A stretch of 5,376 bases of DNA, from positions 1 through 5,376 of the forward strand of contig DAOVJH010000119.1 of the NCBI GenBank assembly GCA_030673345.1, read 5' to 3'. This stretch comes from Pseudomonadota bacterium. GTDB lineage: Bacteria; Pseudomonadota; Gammaproteobacteria; SZUA-229. Of the stretch, positions 1-5,376 are shown piece by piece. Position 1 is the stretch's first letter; each line of letters opens with the position of its first letter. The notes under the pieces were generated by a model that worked only from the letters and a program-made list of their open reading frames with translations, did not search any database and was not told the DNA's origin. Position numbers and translations under genes: made by a program.

Positions 1-79
1 GATTAAAAATAGTAAATATCCAAGGCACACTACCAACCCCGATGGAACCCCTTGATTTTATGATTTGCATCTATCTGGA

Positions 80-220
80 TCAGATGTCTATGACAGTCTC
101 TTCAACCGCTATGACAATTTCTTCTGAGGTCCTATTGTCCATACTCGCCCGATCCCTGAATACGTAATCAAAAACGATCAGCGTGGCACTTATGAGCAGC
201 ACTAAAATTATATGCTTCAT
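80..220 (-). CDS. Possible small single-pass membrane protein (46 aa), unrecognised
   Basis: A complete minus-strand frame of 46 codons runs from an ATG to a TGA. The product starts MKHIILVLLISATLIVF: a lysine, then a hydrophobic stretch over about residues 4-17, which would act as a membrane anchor or uncleaved signal. A short basic patch follows (FRDR, residues 21-24), then an acidic C-terminal tail with Glu at 33, 34, 40 and 41 and Asp at 45. There is no cysteine, so it is not a lipoprotein. A purine-rich GGATGG lies about six bases upstream of the ATG and could serve as a ribosome binding site. It is transcribed away from the sigma factor gene and preceded by a hairpin-rich stretch. I do not recognise the family. 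The signal-anchor pattern favours a real gene, but the short length means chance cannot be excluded. Confidence 0.45.
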   Translation of the reverse strand: MKHIILVLLISATLIVFDYVFRDRASMDNRTSEEIVIAVEETVIDI

Positions 221-270
221 CTATATCCATCCCTGCTCTTCACGATAAGAGCCTGTATTAATCATGTTGC

Positions 271-284
271 TGCCTGAAAAGGCA
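271..284. repeat. Perfect 5-bp hairpin with four-base loop
   Basis: TGCCT (271-275) pairs with AGGCA (280-284) around the loop GAAA. Read on the plus strand this is a GNRA tetraloop, a stable RNA fold that can dock into tertiary receptors. On the minus strand the loop is TTTC. It is the first of three neighbouring hairpins. Confidence 0.5.
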
Positions 285-296
285 TTAGCTCCTCAA

Positions 297-325
297 GACA
301 ACCCTGCCTCTATCGAGGCTTTGTC
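297..325. repeat. Two-part hairpin with internal loop
   Basis: The inner stem is GCCTC (306-310) with GAGGC (315-319) around a four-base loop. The outer stem is GACAA (297-301) with TTGTC (321-325), separated from the inner stem by an asymmetric internal loop (CCCT against T). Ten base pairs in two helices are less likely by chance than a simple short palindrome. No T-run follows, so it is not an intrinsic terminator. Confidence 0.5.
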
Positions 326-338
326 ACCGTGTCACAGG

Positions 339-367
339 TCAGGATTCCCTGCACCTGAATCCCTGGA
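339..367. repeat. Six-bp inverted repeat, extendable past one bulge
   Basis: GGATTC (342-347) pairs with GAATCC (357-362) around a nine-base loop. If C363 bulges out, A341-T364 and C340-G365 extend the helix. It is the third hairpin of the cluster and lies about 65 bases before the proposed sigma-operon promoter. Confidence 0.45.
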
Positions 368-430
368 ACATACCTGATGACGTGATCTAAAGAAAAATTA
401 TTCCATCTACAGCTCTTATTTAGTTCTTTC

Positions 431-458
431 GTGAAGTAACGAACATAATTTATTGATA
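431..458 (+). promoter_or_regulatory. Candidate ECF-type promoter of the sigma/anti-sigma operon
   Basis: The sequence shows GTGAAGTAACGA (431-442), an 11-base gap, then TGATA (454-458). The same arrangement without insertions or deletions lies upstream of the membrane protein gene at 4996, where it reads GTGAAGTAATGA and TAATA. Conservation in two blocks about 16 bases apart, and no match to the housekeeping TTGACA box, suggest the -35 and -10 of an alternative sigma factor. ECF sigma genes commonly activate their own promoter, so the adjacent sigma factor is the natural candidate. Transcription would start near 465. An alternative -35 based on GAAC at 441-444 is possible but is not conserved in the second copy. 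Confidence 0.45.
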
Positions 459-503
459 AATACAGAAATTAATGGAATATTATGCGTAAACAGAGCGTCT
501 ATA

Positions 504-1085
504 ATGGTGACAGAGACTAAAATTTTGAATTCTATTAAAAACCTACTGATGCTTTCGCCTAACCAGCGCAAACTGTGCAAACGGCTTGAAGAAGGACGCG
601 GGCGATTGTTCCGCATGGCCTATGCCTGGTCACACAATAAAGATATTGCTGATGAGGTCGTACAGGAAACCATGATAAAAGCGATGCGCAGTGTCGACAG
701 CATCAAGAATGTAGAAGCGCTGGATAGCTGGCTATTCCGCATATTATCAAACTGTTTTTATGATCTCTGCAGAAAACGGCGAGACGAAATCGATATTGAT
801 GAAATCACACTGCTTGATCGGGAAACACCCGAAAGCGTGCATCTGCAGAATGAGATGCTGGAATCTGTAAAATCCGCTATCGCATGCCTGCCCATCAAGC
901 ATCGTCAGGTACTAACGTTGATAGACATCGAAAGTTTTTCCTATGCTCAGGTCGCCAGTATATTAGACGTCCCGCAAGGTACTGTCATGAGCCGTTTAAA
1001 CCGTGCCAGGCAGTCATTGAAGAAGATATTAAATGAATCAGAAAAAAACCATAATAATAAAGCGATACTTAAGGTCATAAAATGA
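504..1085 (+). CDS. ECF-subfamily RNA polymerase sigma factor (sigma-70 family)
   Basis: This is an extracytoplasmic-function sigma factor that would direct RNA polymerase to a small set of promoters. From ATG 504 the product has 193 residues, typical for the family. Sigma region 2 spans about residues 26-93, with DIADEVVQETM at 48-58 and the core- and -10-binding helices WLFRILSNCFYDLCRKRR at 76-93. Region 4 spans about 117-176, with the helix-turn-helix SYAQVASILDVPQGTVMSRL at 146-165 contacting the -35. There is no region 1 or 3. An in-frame TTG at 453 would lengthen it by 17 residues, but lies inside the proposed -10 box, so 504 is preferred; ATG 549 is a third option. No start has a strong ribosome binding site. 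The stop overlaps the next ATG (ATGA), the normal coupling of an ECF factor to its anti-sigma partner. The ECF subgroup is not assigned. Confidence 0.93.
   Translation: MVTETKILNSIKNLLMLSPNQRKLCKRLEEGRGRLFRMAYAWSHNKDIADEVVQETMIKAMRSVDSIKNVEALDSWLFRILSNCFYDLCRKRRDEIDIDEITLLDRETPESVHLQNEMLESVKSAIACLPIKHRQVLTLIDIESFSYAQVASILDVPQGTVMSRLNRARQSLKKILNESEKNHNNKAILKVIK
1071..1074 (+). promoter_or_regulatory. Ribosome binding site of the anti-sigma gene
   Basis: AAGG lies seven bases before ATG 1082, inside the end of the sigma gene. With the ATGA overlap it supports coupled translation, keeping sigma and anti-sigma production balanced. Confidence 0.6.
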
Positions 1086-1825
1086 ACCAGCAATACACAT
1101 ATTCTGATGAACACATCAGCGCATATATCGATAATGAGCTCGATAGTGAAGAGCGCGCACAGTTTTTATCTGATGAACAGACAGATGAAGATTTCGCACA
1201 GCGCATCAACGAAATCCGCATGCTCAAAGAAAAAGTTCAACTCTCATATTCAGAACTTAAATATGACGATGATGAAAAAAAATCCTTTAGCTGCACCGCA
1301 TTTTTCAGCCGTCACAGAGCGTTAGCTGCCAGCCTTCTCTTGCTGTCTGTCGTAGCAGGCATACTCTCATACAACATGAGCAGCAATGACAACCTGATGG
1401 TAGCAAAACAGCTGATGACTGAGACTCAACCGATATCTGCAGCCTCGATCAACGATGCCGTTGGTGAGAACAGTCATGTAGTGTTATACGTCTCACAATA
1501 TCAGCCAGAAACTTTTGATGAGACGATAGATAATATCGAGGCACTGTTACAGAACAGGAGTGACGATTTTTTCAAGTTAGAGATCGTCGCGAACGGACAG
1601 GGACTAAAAGCACTGGACACTAAAAGCTCCCTCCATGCTGCACAGGTCAATCAGCTTACAAACAAGTTCAATAACCTGAAAGTTGTTGCCTGTGCCAAGA
1701 GCCTGACGAGACTCGCAACAGAAGGTAACCCGATACAGCTGATGCAATCGATCATGATCGCACCGTCTGCCGCTGATCAGGTTGCCAAGAGAACGAGTGC
1801 AGGCTGGTTGTTTCTTAAAATATAG
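1082..1825 (+). CDS. Transmembrane anti-sigma factor fused to a DsrE/DsrF-like (COG1416) extracytoplasmic domain
   Basis: This 247-residue protein is likely the inhibitor of the upstream sigma factor. Residues 1-70 are a polar cytoplasmic domain containing DEHISAYIDNELDSEERAQF (9-28), a pattern common in anti-sigma domains. It lacks the His/Cys zinc motif; the first cysteine is Cys71. Arg77 and Arg79 precede one membrane helix at about 80-97, giving N-inside topology. After a linker, residues 131-247 resemble the DsrE/DsrF-like COG1416 family (the methanogen protein MTH1491 is a structural example): VVLYV at the first strand, NIEALL, LEIVANGQGLKAL (166-178), VVACAKSL (201-208), and the terminal GWLFLKI (241-247). 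Cys204 occupies the position of the conserved family cysteine. Many anti-sigma factors carry an outer sensor domain. Here the domain family suggests sensing of sulfane sulfur, thiols or redox state, which is inference. DsrE relatives are usually separate cytoplasmic proteins. Confidence 0.85.
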   Translation: MNQQYTYSDEHISAYIDNELDSEERAQFLSDEQTDEDFAQRINEIRMLKEKVQLSYSELKYDDDEKKSFSCTAFFSRHRALAASLLLLSVVAGILSYNMSSNDNLMVAKQLMTETQPISAASINDAVGENSHVVLYVSQYQPETFDETIDNIEALLQNRSDDFFKLEIVANGQGLKALDTKSSLHAAQVNQLTNKFNNLKVVACAKSLTRLATEGNPIQLMQSIMIAPSAADQVAKRTSAGWLFLKI

Positions 1826-1905
1826 TCCTGTGCTACAAGCTATAGCGACGCGGTTACCACCCGTGCACCCGGTCGTTGAAAAGACCACCTAACTCGATAA
1901 AAGTA
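1826..1905. other. Convergent gap between the anti-sigma gene and deaD
   Basis: Eighty bases separate two genes transcribed toward each other. A weak inverted repeat (GGTC at 1871-1874 with GACC at 1883-1886) could form a four-bp hairpin, but no T-run follows directly on either strand. No clear intrinsic terminator was found. Confidence 0.5.
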
Positions 1906-3798
1906 TTATTTTTTACGGACCCTTTTCTTAAGGCTTAATTTACCTTTTTTATCGTCACTGCTGCTCTGGCCTTTTTTCTTGTCCCTGCTTATCACAGGGT
2001 GATGTTTACCCGGTTTTCTCTTATCGGATGAAGACTCATCAGAACTCTGTGGTTTTTCGCTTTTCGACTTTTTCCCTTTGTCGTCGAGAGAAATCTTTAA
2101 TTGCTGGCCGGATACCCAGACTTTTTTCAGTGTATAAAGCAACTCTTTTGGCATGCCTTCGGGCAGGTCAACGGTACTATGATCATCGTATATGCTGATA
2201 CGGCCGATATACTTGCTCTCGATGTCTGCCTCGTTTGCGATAGCGCCAACGATATTTCCCGGTTTGACCTGGTGATCATGCCCCACTTCGATACGGTAGC
2301 GGTCCAAACCCTCGTCCAGTGCTGTGTCTCGCTGTTGCCGCTCTCTTCTGGGAGGACGCTCACGCTCACTGCGTTCCGATCTGTCCCGCGCTGGCCGATC
2401 TCGCCTGCCTCTGTCTTCCCGGTCCCAGTCATCACGTGATTTTCGTTGCGGTTTGTTTTGTAACAACAGGGGGATATCACCCTGCAATAACTGTGCGAGC
2501 GCTGCAGCGATCTCTATCGACGGAACGTTATGTTCCTGTTCGTACTGCTCGACTAACTGGGAGAACAGTGCCAGGTCTTCATTAGCCAGCGTATCGGTGA
2601 TGCGCTGTTTGAATTTATCGATACGCTTGTCATTGATAACTTCAGTGGAAGGCAACTCCATCCTTTCGATCGACTTCCTCGTCGCTCTCTCGATCGAGTT
2701 CAGCATACGTTTTTCACGCGGTGCAACGAACAGGATAGCATCACCCTCACGACCGGCACGACCAGTTCGCCCTATCCGATGGATATATGATTCAGTATCG
2801 TGCGGCACATCGTAGTTCACCACGTGGCTGATGCGTTCCACATCGAGGCCGCGCGCAGCAACATCAGTGGCAACGATGATATCCACTTTGCCACTCTTTA
2901 AATTCTTGATCGTGCGTTCACGCTGATTCTGTGCGATGTCACCATTTAGTGCTGCCGCTGCATAACCGCGCGCCGCCAGTTTGTCAGCCAGTTCAACCGT
3001 AGAATTTTTGGTACGCACGAAAATGATCATGCCATCAAATTCTTCCGCTTCTAAAATGCGCGTTAATGCATCCAGCTTATGCAGACCGCTTACCGGCCAG
3101 AAACGCTGGCGGATGGTTTCAGCAGTCGCTGTTTTAACCTTGATGGTTATCTGCTCAGGCTCATTTAAATACTTCGTGGCGATACGACGGATCTGCGTCG
3201 GCATGGTGGCAGAGAACAATGCTATCTGCCGGTCATCCGGTGTCTGCTCAAGTATCCACTCCACATCATCGATAAAGCCCATGCGCAACATCTCATCTGC
3301 TTCATCCAGAACCAGCGCTTTCAGGTTGCCAAGCTTGAGGGTGCCTTTACGTATGTGGTCCATCACTCTGCCCGGCGTGCCCACGACGACATGCACACCA
3401 CGTTTCAAGGCTCGGATCTGCCCACTGTAATCAGCACCGCCATAGACAGGTAATACATGAAAACCTTTCATGTAGGTTGCATACTTCTGAAAAGCCTCAG
3501 CCACCTGGATAGCCAGCTCGCGTGTAGGCGCCAGCACCAACAGTTGCGGGTCTTTCTGTTTCAGGTCCAGGTTATTGATCAGCGGCAGCGCAAAAGCGGC
3601 TGTTTTACCGGTACCGGTCTGAGCCTGCCCGATGATGTCTCTGCCTTCCAGCAGTAACGGGATGGTCTGCGCCTGGATCGGTGAAGGCTTTTCGTAACCG
3701 ACTTCGTCTAATATTTTAAGAAGTGCTTTATCTAATGCTAAATCACTGAATTTGATTTCGACGCCAGTACTCTTGTCTGCGCTCGTGTCTTTACTCAT
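1906..3798 (-). CDS. deaD: DEAD-box ATP-dependent RNA helicase DeaD/CsdA
   Basis: This cytoplasmic helicase unwinds RNA duplexes using ATP. In E. coli it supports 50S ribosome assembly, mRNA decay and translation, especially in the cold. The 630-residue product matches the length of E. coli DeaD. Visible motifs in order: Q motif region with PSPIQAQ (38-44), Walker A AQTGTGKT (59-66), PTRELA (91-96), TPGR (141-144), DEAD (165-168), SAT (196-198), TDVAARGLD (311-319) and HRIGRTGR (340-347). A charged Arg/Asp/Glu-rich linker at about 451-490 leads to a DbpA-type RNA-binding domain (about 497-572) and a Lys/Ser-rich, probably disordered tail (573-630). All catalytic motifs look intact. Start ATG 3798 is preceded by AGGT seven bases upstream. 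It is monocistronic here, convergent with the anti-sigma gene and divergent from the pseudouridine synthase gene. The DbpA-type domain and full-length tail favour DeaD over shorter RhlE/RhlB helicases. Confidence 0.96.
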   Translation of the reverse strand: MSKDTSADKSTGVEIKFSDLALDKALLKILDEVGYEKPSPIQAQTIPLLLEGRDIIGQAQTGTGKTAAFALPLINNLDLKQKDPQLLVLAPTRELAIQVAEAFQKYATYMKGFHVLPVYGGADYSGQIRALKRGVHVVVGTPGRVMDHIRKGTLKLGNLKALVLDEADEMLRMGFIDDVEWILEQTPDDRQIALFSATMPTQIRRIATKYLNEPEQITIKVKTATAETIRQRFWPVSGLHKLDALTRILEAEEFDGMIIFVRTKNSTVELADKLAARGYAAAALNGDIAQNQRERTIKNLKSGKVDIIVATDVAARGLDVERISHVVNYDVPHDTESYIHRIGRTGRAGREGDAILFVAPREKRMLNSIERATRKSIERMELPSTEVINDKRIDKFKQRITDTLANEDLALFSQLVEQYEQEHNVPSIEIAAALAQLLQGDIPLLLQNKPQRKSRDDWDREDRGRRDRPARDRSERSERERPPRRERQQRDTALDEGLDRYRIEVGHDHQVKPGNIVGAIANEADIESKYIGRISIYDDHSTVDLPEGMPKELLYTLKKVWVSGQQLKISLDDKGKKSKSEKPQSSDESSSDKRKPGKHHPVISRDKKKGQSSSDDKKGKLSLKKRVRKK

Positions 3799-3978
3799 GC
3801 TGTTACCTAATAAAAATTGGTCTGAAAAAATGATGGATGGAACCGCCGTGATCTACCGCCCTGGTAAATCAATAGGCCCTTGCCACCTCATCCAGGCCGA
3901 CCCTACAGGTCCCCAGCATATTGTGAATTTGAGCCGAAATATGACGAACTATGTGCATTATCCACTATATTAGAGAAA

Positions 3979-3984
3979 TATAAT
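3979..3984 (+). promoter_or_regulatory. Consensus -10 box (TATAAT) for the pseudouridine synthase gene
   Basis: A perfect TATAAT lies 91 bases before the plus-strand start codon. The hexamer 17 bases upstream (CATTAT, 3956-3961) is a poor -35 match, so the promoter may need an activator or be weak. On the opposite strand 3985-3980 reads TATTAT, a possible deaD -10, again with a poor -35. Confidence 0.4.
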
Positions 3985-4025
3985 ACTCTTTTTATAGAAA
4001 AAACACGACGTTACATGGCAATAAC

Positions 4026-4053
4026 AAAAAACCAGCAGCGTATTTAGCTGGCT
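4026..4053 (-). terminator. Intrinsic-terminator-like hairpin, minus strand
   Basis: On the minus strand CCAGC (4051-4047) pairs with GCTGG (4036-4032) around a ten-base loop and is followed directly by six T residues (4031-4026). An A-T pair and a G-T wobble can extend the stem to seven pairs. It would stop minus-strand transcription arriving from within the pseudouridine synthase gene before it reaches deaD. It could also act as an attenuator if deaD has a distant promoter. Read on the plus strand it is only a leader hairpin without a T-run. Confidence 0.45.
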
Positions 4054-4071
4054 ATTATCGCTATTTATAGC
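4051..4071. repeat. Five-bp inverted repeat in the leader of the pseudouridine synthase gene
   Basis: GCTAT (4051-4055) pairs with ATAGC (4067-4071) around an 11-base AT-rich loop, ending four bases before the start codon. It could hide the translation start, which has no visible Shine-Dalgarno sequence. The short AT-rich stem makes this tentative. Confidence 0.25.
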
Positions 4072-4075
4072 TTAA

Positions 4076-4909
4076 ATGCGCATCATGACTGAGAACGATA
4101 TAAACCCCTCACACTTTGAAATGCATATCGGCGTCAGCTCGCCCGGACACACAGCATTAGCGTTACTCGCTGAAAATACCTCGCTTAGTAAACAGAAACT
4201 AAAGTCAGCGATGGCGAATGGCTGCGTCTGGTTAGAATCCCCTATCGGCATACATCGTCTGAGACGAGCAAAAAAAATAGTCCACGAAAACGACACATTG
4301 CATCTTTATTATGATGAAGCTATCCAGAAATGCGTACCCGTCGCAGCAGAGCTGATCGCTGATGTCGGCGAATACAGCATCTGGAACAAACCTTATGGTA
4401 TGTACTCACAGGGGTCCAAATGGGGTGATCACTGTACTATCTACCGATGGGCAGAAATACACCTCAAACCTCAACGCCCCGCATTTCCTGTACACAGACT
4501 TGATCGTGCAGCAAACGGCCTGATGATTCTTGCACACTCAAAAAAGATGGCGACGACTTTCTCTGAGTTATTTAAGAACCGTAAGATACAAAAACAGTAC
4601 AGGGCAACCGTAGAGGGTACGATGGATAAGCTGGTATTGCCGTACTCGATAACGAGTGACATCGATAACAAGCCCGCACACTCAAAGATAATCTCATTAG
4701 ATCGACACGACAATACGACGACCGTTATCATAGAAATTGAAACAGGCCGTAAACATCAGATCCGAAAACATCTATCAGGGCTTGGCCACCCTATCGTTGG
4801 CGACAGGTTATACGGGACAGGAGCGTCAGATAAAGACTTACAGCTACAATCATGTTATCTAAAATTTATCTGCCCACTGACAGCTACTGTGCGAGAATAT
4901 TCACTATAA
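4076..4909 (+). CDS. RluA-family RNA pseudouridine synthase
   Basis: The 277-residue product would isomerise uridine to pseudouridine in RNA, most likely 23S rRNA as for RluA/RluC/RluD, or tRNA. The catalytic motif HRLDRAANGLMILA spans 140-153, with Asp143 as the expected nucleophile. IWNKPYGM (102-109) matches the early conserved strand, the KQYRA block is at 173-177, and TGRKHQIRKHLSGLGHPIVG (223-242) followed by DRLYG (243-247) is the conserved C-terminal motif. The N-terminal 80 residues (LSKQKLKSAMANGCVWLE at 37-54, then RRAKKIVHENDTLHLYY at 63-79) look like a divergent S4-type RNA-binding domain. An in-frame TAA directly precedes ATG 4076, so the start is there or at ATG 4085; neither has a good ribosome binding site. 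The target uridine cannot be read from sequence, so no symbol is given. It is divergent from deaD, another RNA and ribosome-assembly factor. Confidence 0.92.
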   Translation: MRIMTENDINPSHFEMHIGVSSPGHTALALLAENTSLSKQKLKSAMANGCVWLESPIGIHRLRRAKKIVHENDTLHLYYDEAIQKCVPVAAELIADVGEYSIWNKPYGMYSQGSKWGDHCTIYRWAEIHLKPQRPAFPVHRLDRAANGLMILAHSKKMATTFSELFKNRKIQKQYRATVEGTMDKLVLPYSITSDIDNKPAHSKIISLDRHDNTTTVIIEIETGRKHQIRKHLSGLGHPIVGDRLYGTGASDKDLQLQSCYLKFICPLTATVREYSL

Positions 4910-4939
4910 TAAAACACAAACCACCCTGTCAGTACCCGT

Positions 4940-4967
4940 GTGAAGTAATGACATAAGTTTTCTAATA
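4940..4967 (+). promoter_or_regulatory. Candidate ECF-type promoter of the COG3671-like membrane protein gene
   Basis: GTGAAGTAATGA (4940-4951), an 11-base gap, then TAATA (4963-4967) repeats the layout seen before the sigma gene, with 19 of 28 aligned bases identical and no gap. The predicted start near 4975 leaves a leader of about 20 bases. The match suggests control by the sigma factor encoded in this window. Confidence 0.45.
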
Positions 4968-4995
4968 CGATTAACAGGCATTAAAGAAAAACCCC

Positions 4996-5340
4996 ATGAA
5001 TGACTCGACCGAAACAAATACATCGATAGCAAAAGTCATCTATATTCTTTTGATAATCGGCACTATCATCGGCATCACGGGAATCATCGCAGTCATCATG
5101 GCATACGTAAATAATGATGACGAAAACGACTGGTTGCAAACGCACTATCGATTTCAGATACGCACTTTCTGGATCGGTCTTCTATATTTCTTCATAGGCG
5201 TAGCTACCTCTCAGGTAGTAATAGGATATCTGATTCTTTTGTTCACCTTCTTCTGGATGATCATCCGCTGTGCGAAAGGTTTAAAACAGCTAGAGAAGAA
5301 TCAGCCGGTACAGAATTTAGAAAGCTGGCTGTTTACTTAA
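4996..5340 (+). CDS. Small three-helix membrane protein, COG3671/DUF4870-like
   Basis: The 114-residue product has a short polar N-terminus and predicted membrane helices at about 14-37, 57-71 and 73-91. Between helices one and two lies YVNNDDENDWLQTHYRFQIR (37-56), and after helix three RCAKGLKQLEKNQPV (91-105). The W-x3-H-(F/Y)-R-x-Q-(I/V)-RTFW block and the final K-G-x3-L signature match what I recall of COG3671 inner-membrane proteins, related to DUF4870, whose function is unknown. The gene starts 86 bases after the pseudouridine synthase stop and has its own candidate promoter. A weak AAAGA purine run about 10 bases before the ATG is the only ribosome-binding-site candidate. Possible membership of an envelope-stress regulon rests on the shared promoter element only. 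Confidence 0.8.
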   Translation: MNDSTETNTSIAKVIYILLIIGTIIGITGIIAVIMAYVNNDDENDWLQTHYRFQIRTFWIGLLYFFIGVATSQVVIGYLILLFTFFWMIIRCAKGLKQLEKNQPVQNLESWLFT

Positions 5341-5376
5341 CATGTTAGATCAGTAACAAAATATCGTGAGCGAAAA

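Larger units (their letters stand above)
221..430. other. Non-coding stretch between small ORF and sigma gene, rich in inverted repeats
   Basis: No convincing reading frame lies here. The stretch contains three successive inverted repeats, listed separately, which together could form a structured RNA on either strand. On the minus strand it would be the leader of the 46-aa frame. On the plus strand it lies upstream of the proposed sigma-operon promoter. No clear housekeeping -35/-10 pair was found. Confidence 0.5.
3799..4075. other. Divergent control region between deaD and the pseudouridine synthase gene
   Basis: This 277-base gene-free stretch must hold promoters for both flanking genes. 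It contains a consensus plus-strand -10 overlapping a minus-strand -10-like hexamer near 3980, and two inverted repeats close to the start of the plus-strand gene. The deaD side (3799-3978 on the minus strand) would be a leader of well over 100 bases. Long leaders are known for deaD in E. coli. A T-run on the minus strand (TTTTTT at 3831-3826) lies just before the ribosome binding site, without a clear local stem. Confidence 0.6.

Noticed and set aside
297..345. Resemblance of the minus strand (GACAAAGCC ... GGCAGGGTTGTC) to parts of the c-di-GMP-I (GEMM) riboswitch
   Set aside because: The pairing topology differs: the GACAA/TTGTC helix closes directly on the hairpin, and the conserved upstream P2 half and GGGACGC segment are not recognisable.
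453..503. TTG 453 as the start of the sigma factor, adding 17 residues
   Set aside because: The TTG lies inside the proposed -10 element, has no ribosome binding site, and the added residues do not match the family; ATG 504 gives a normal ECF length.
1082..1291. Zinc-binding anti-sigma (ZAS) domain
   Set aside because: The N-terminal 70 residues contain no cysteine, so the His/Cys zinc motif is absent.
1871..1886. Short hairpin as a bidirectional terminator between the anti-sigma gene and deaD
   Set aside because: Only four base pairs, and no T-run adjacent on either strand.
1604..1888. 94-codon minus-strand frame over the end of the anti-sigma gene
   Set aside because: Antisense to the conserved DsrE-like domain, without recognisable features; a shadow frame.
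2324..2815. 163-codon plus-strand frame inside deaD
   Set aside because: It is antisense to conserved helicase and linker codons, has Ser/Arg-rich low-quality composition, and shows no recognisable domain; a shadow of deaD.
5366..5376. GTG near the right edge as the start of a further gene
   Set aside because: Only three codons are visible and no ribosome binding site precedes it.

Overview
The window looks like ordinary chromosomal sequence from a gammaproteobacterium of moderate GC content. The DeaD/CsdA helicase has the length and domain order of the Escherichia coli enzyme, and the other recognisable genes (ECF sigma factor with its anti-sigma factor, RluA-family pseudouridine synthase, DUF4870-like membrane protein) fit that group. 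No insertion sequence, phage gene, tRNA, rRNA or CRISPR array is visible. The species cannot be named from the sequence alone.

Layout from left to right. (1) Positions 80-220, minus strand: a 46-codon reading frame with an N-terminal hydrophobic anchor, a possible small membrane protein. (2) Positions 221-430: no protein-coding gene, but three consecutive inverted repeats (271-284, 297-325, 339-367), so a structured RNA or leader is possible. (3) Positions 504-1825, plus strand: a two-gene operon with an ATGA overlap. It encodes an ECF sigma factor and a membrane-anchored anti-sigma factor whose C-terminal domain looks like the DsrE/DsrF-like (COG1416) fold. (4) Positions 1906-3798, minus strand: deaD, convergent with the sigma operon. 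(5) Positions 3799-4075: the divergent control region of deaD and the next gene, with overlapping -10-like elements and a minus-strand terminator-like hairpin. (6) Positions 4076-4909, plus strand: an RluA-family pseudouridine synthase. (7) Positions 4996-5340, plus strand: a three-helix membrane protein of the COG3671/DUF4870 type.

The most interesting unit is the sigma/anti-sigma pair. The anti-sigma protein has a short cytoplasmic domain without zinc-binding cysteines, one membrane helix, and an extracytoplasmic domain that retains the family GW motif, its glycines and a conserved-position cysteine (Cys204). This suggests an ECF switch that senses a sulfur or redox signal outside the cytoplasm. 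A bipartite element, GTGAAGTAAYGA followed 11 bases later by TRATA, lies upstream of the sigma gene and, without indels, upstream of the COG3671 membrane protein gene. I infer that this is the promoter recognised by the sigma factor, making the system self-activating with the membrane protein as a target. The two RNA-acting genes in the middle (deaD and the pseudouridine synthase) are probably housekeeping ribosome-biogenesis functions and need not belong to the sigma circuit.
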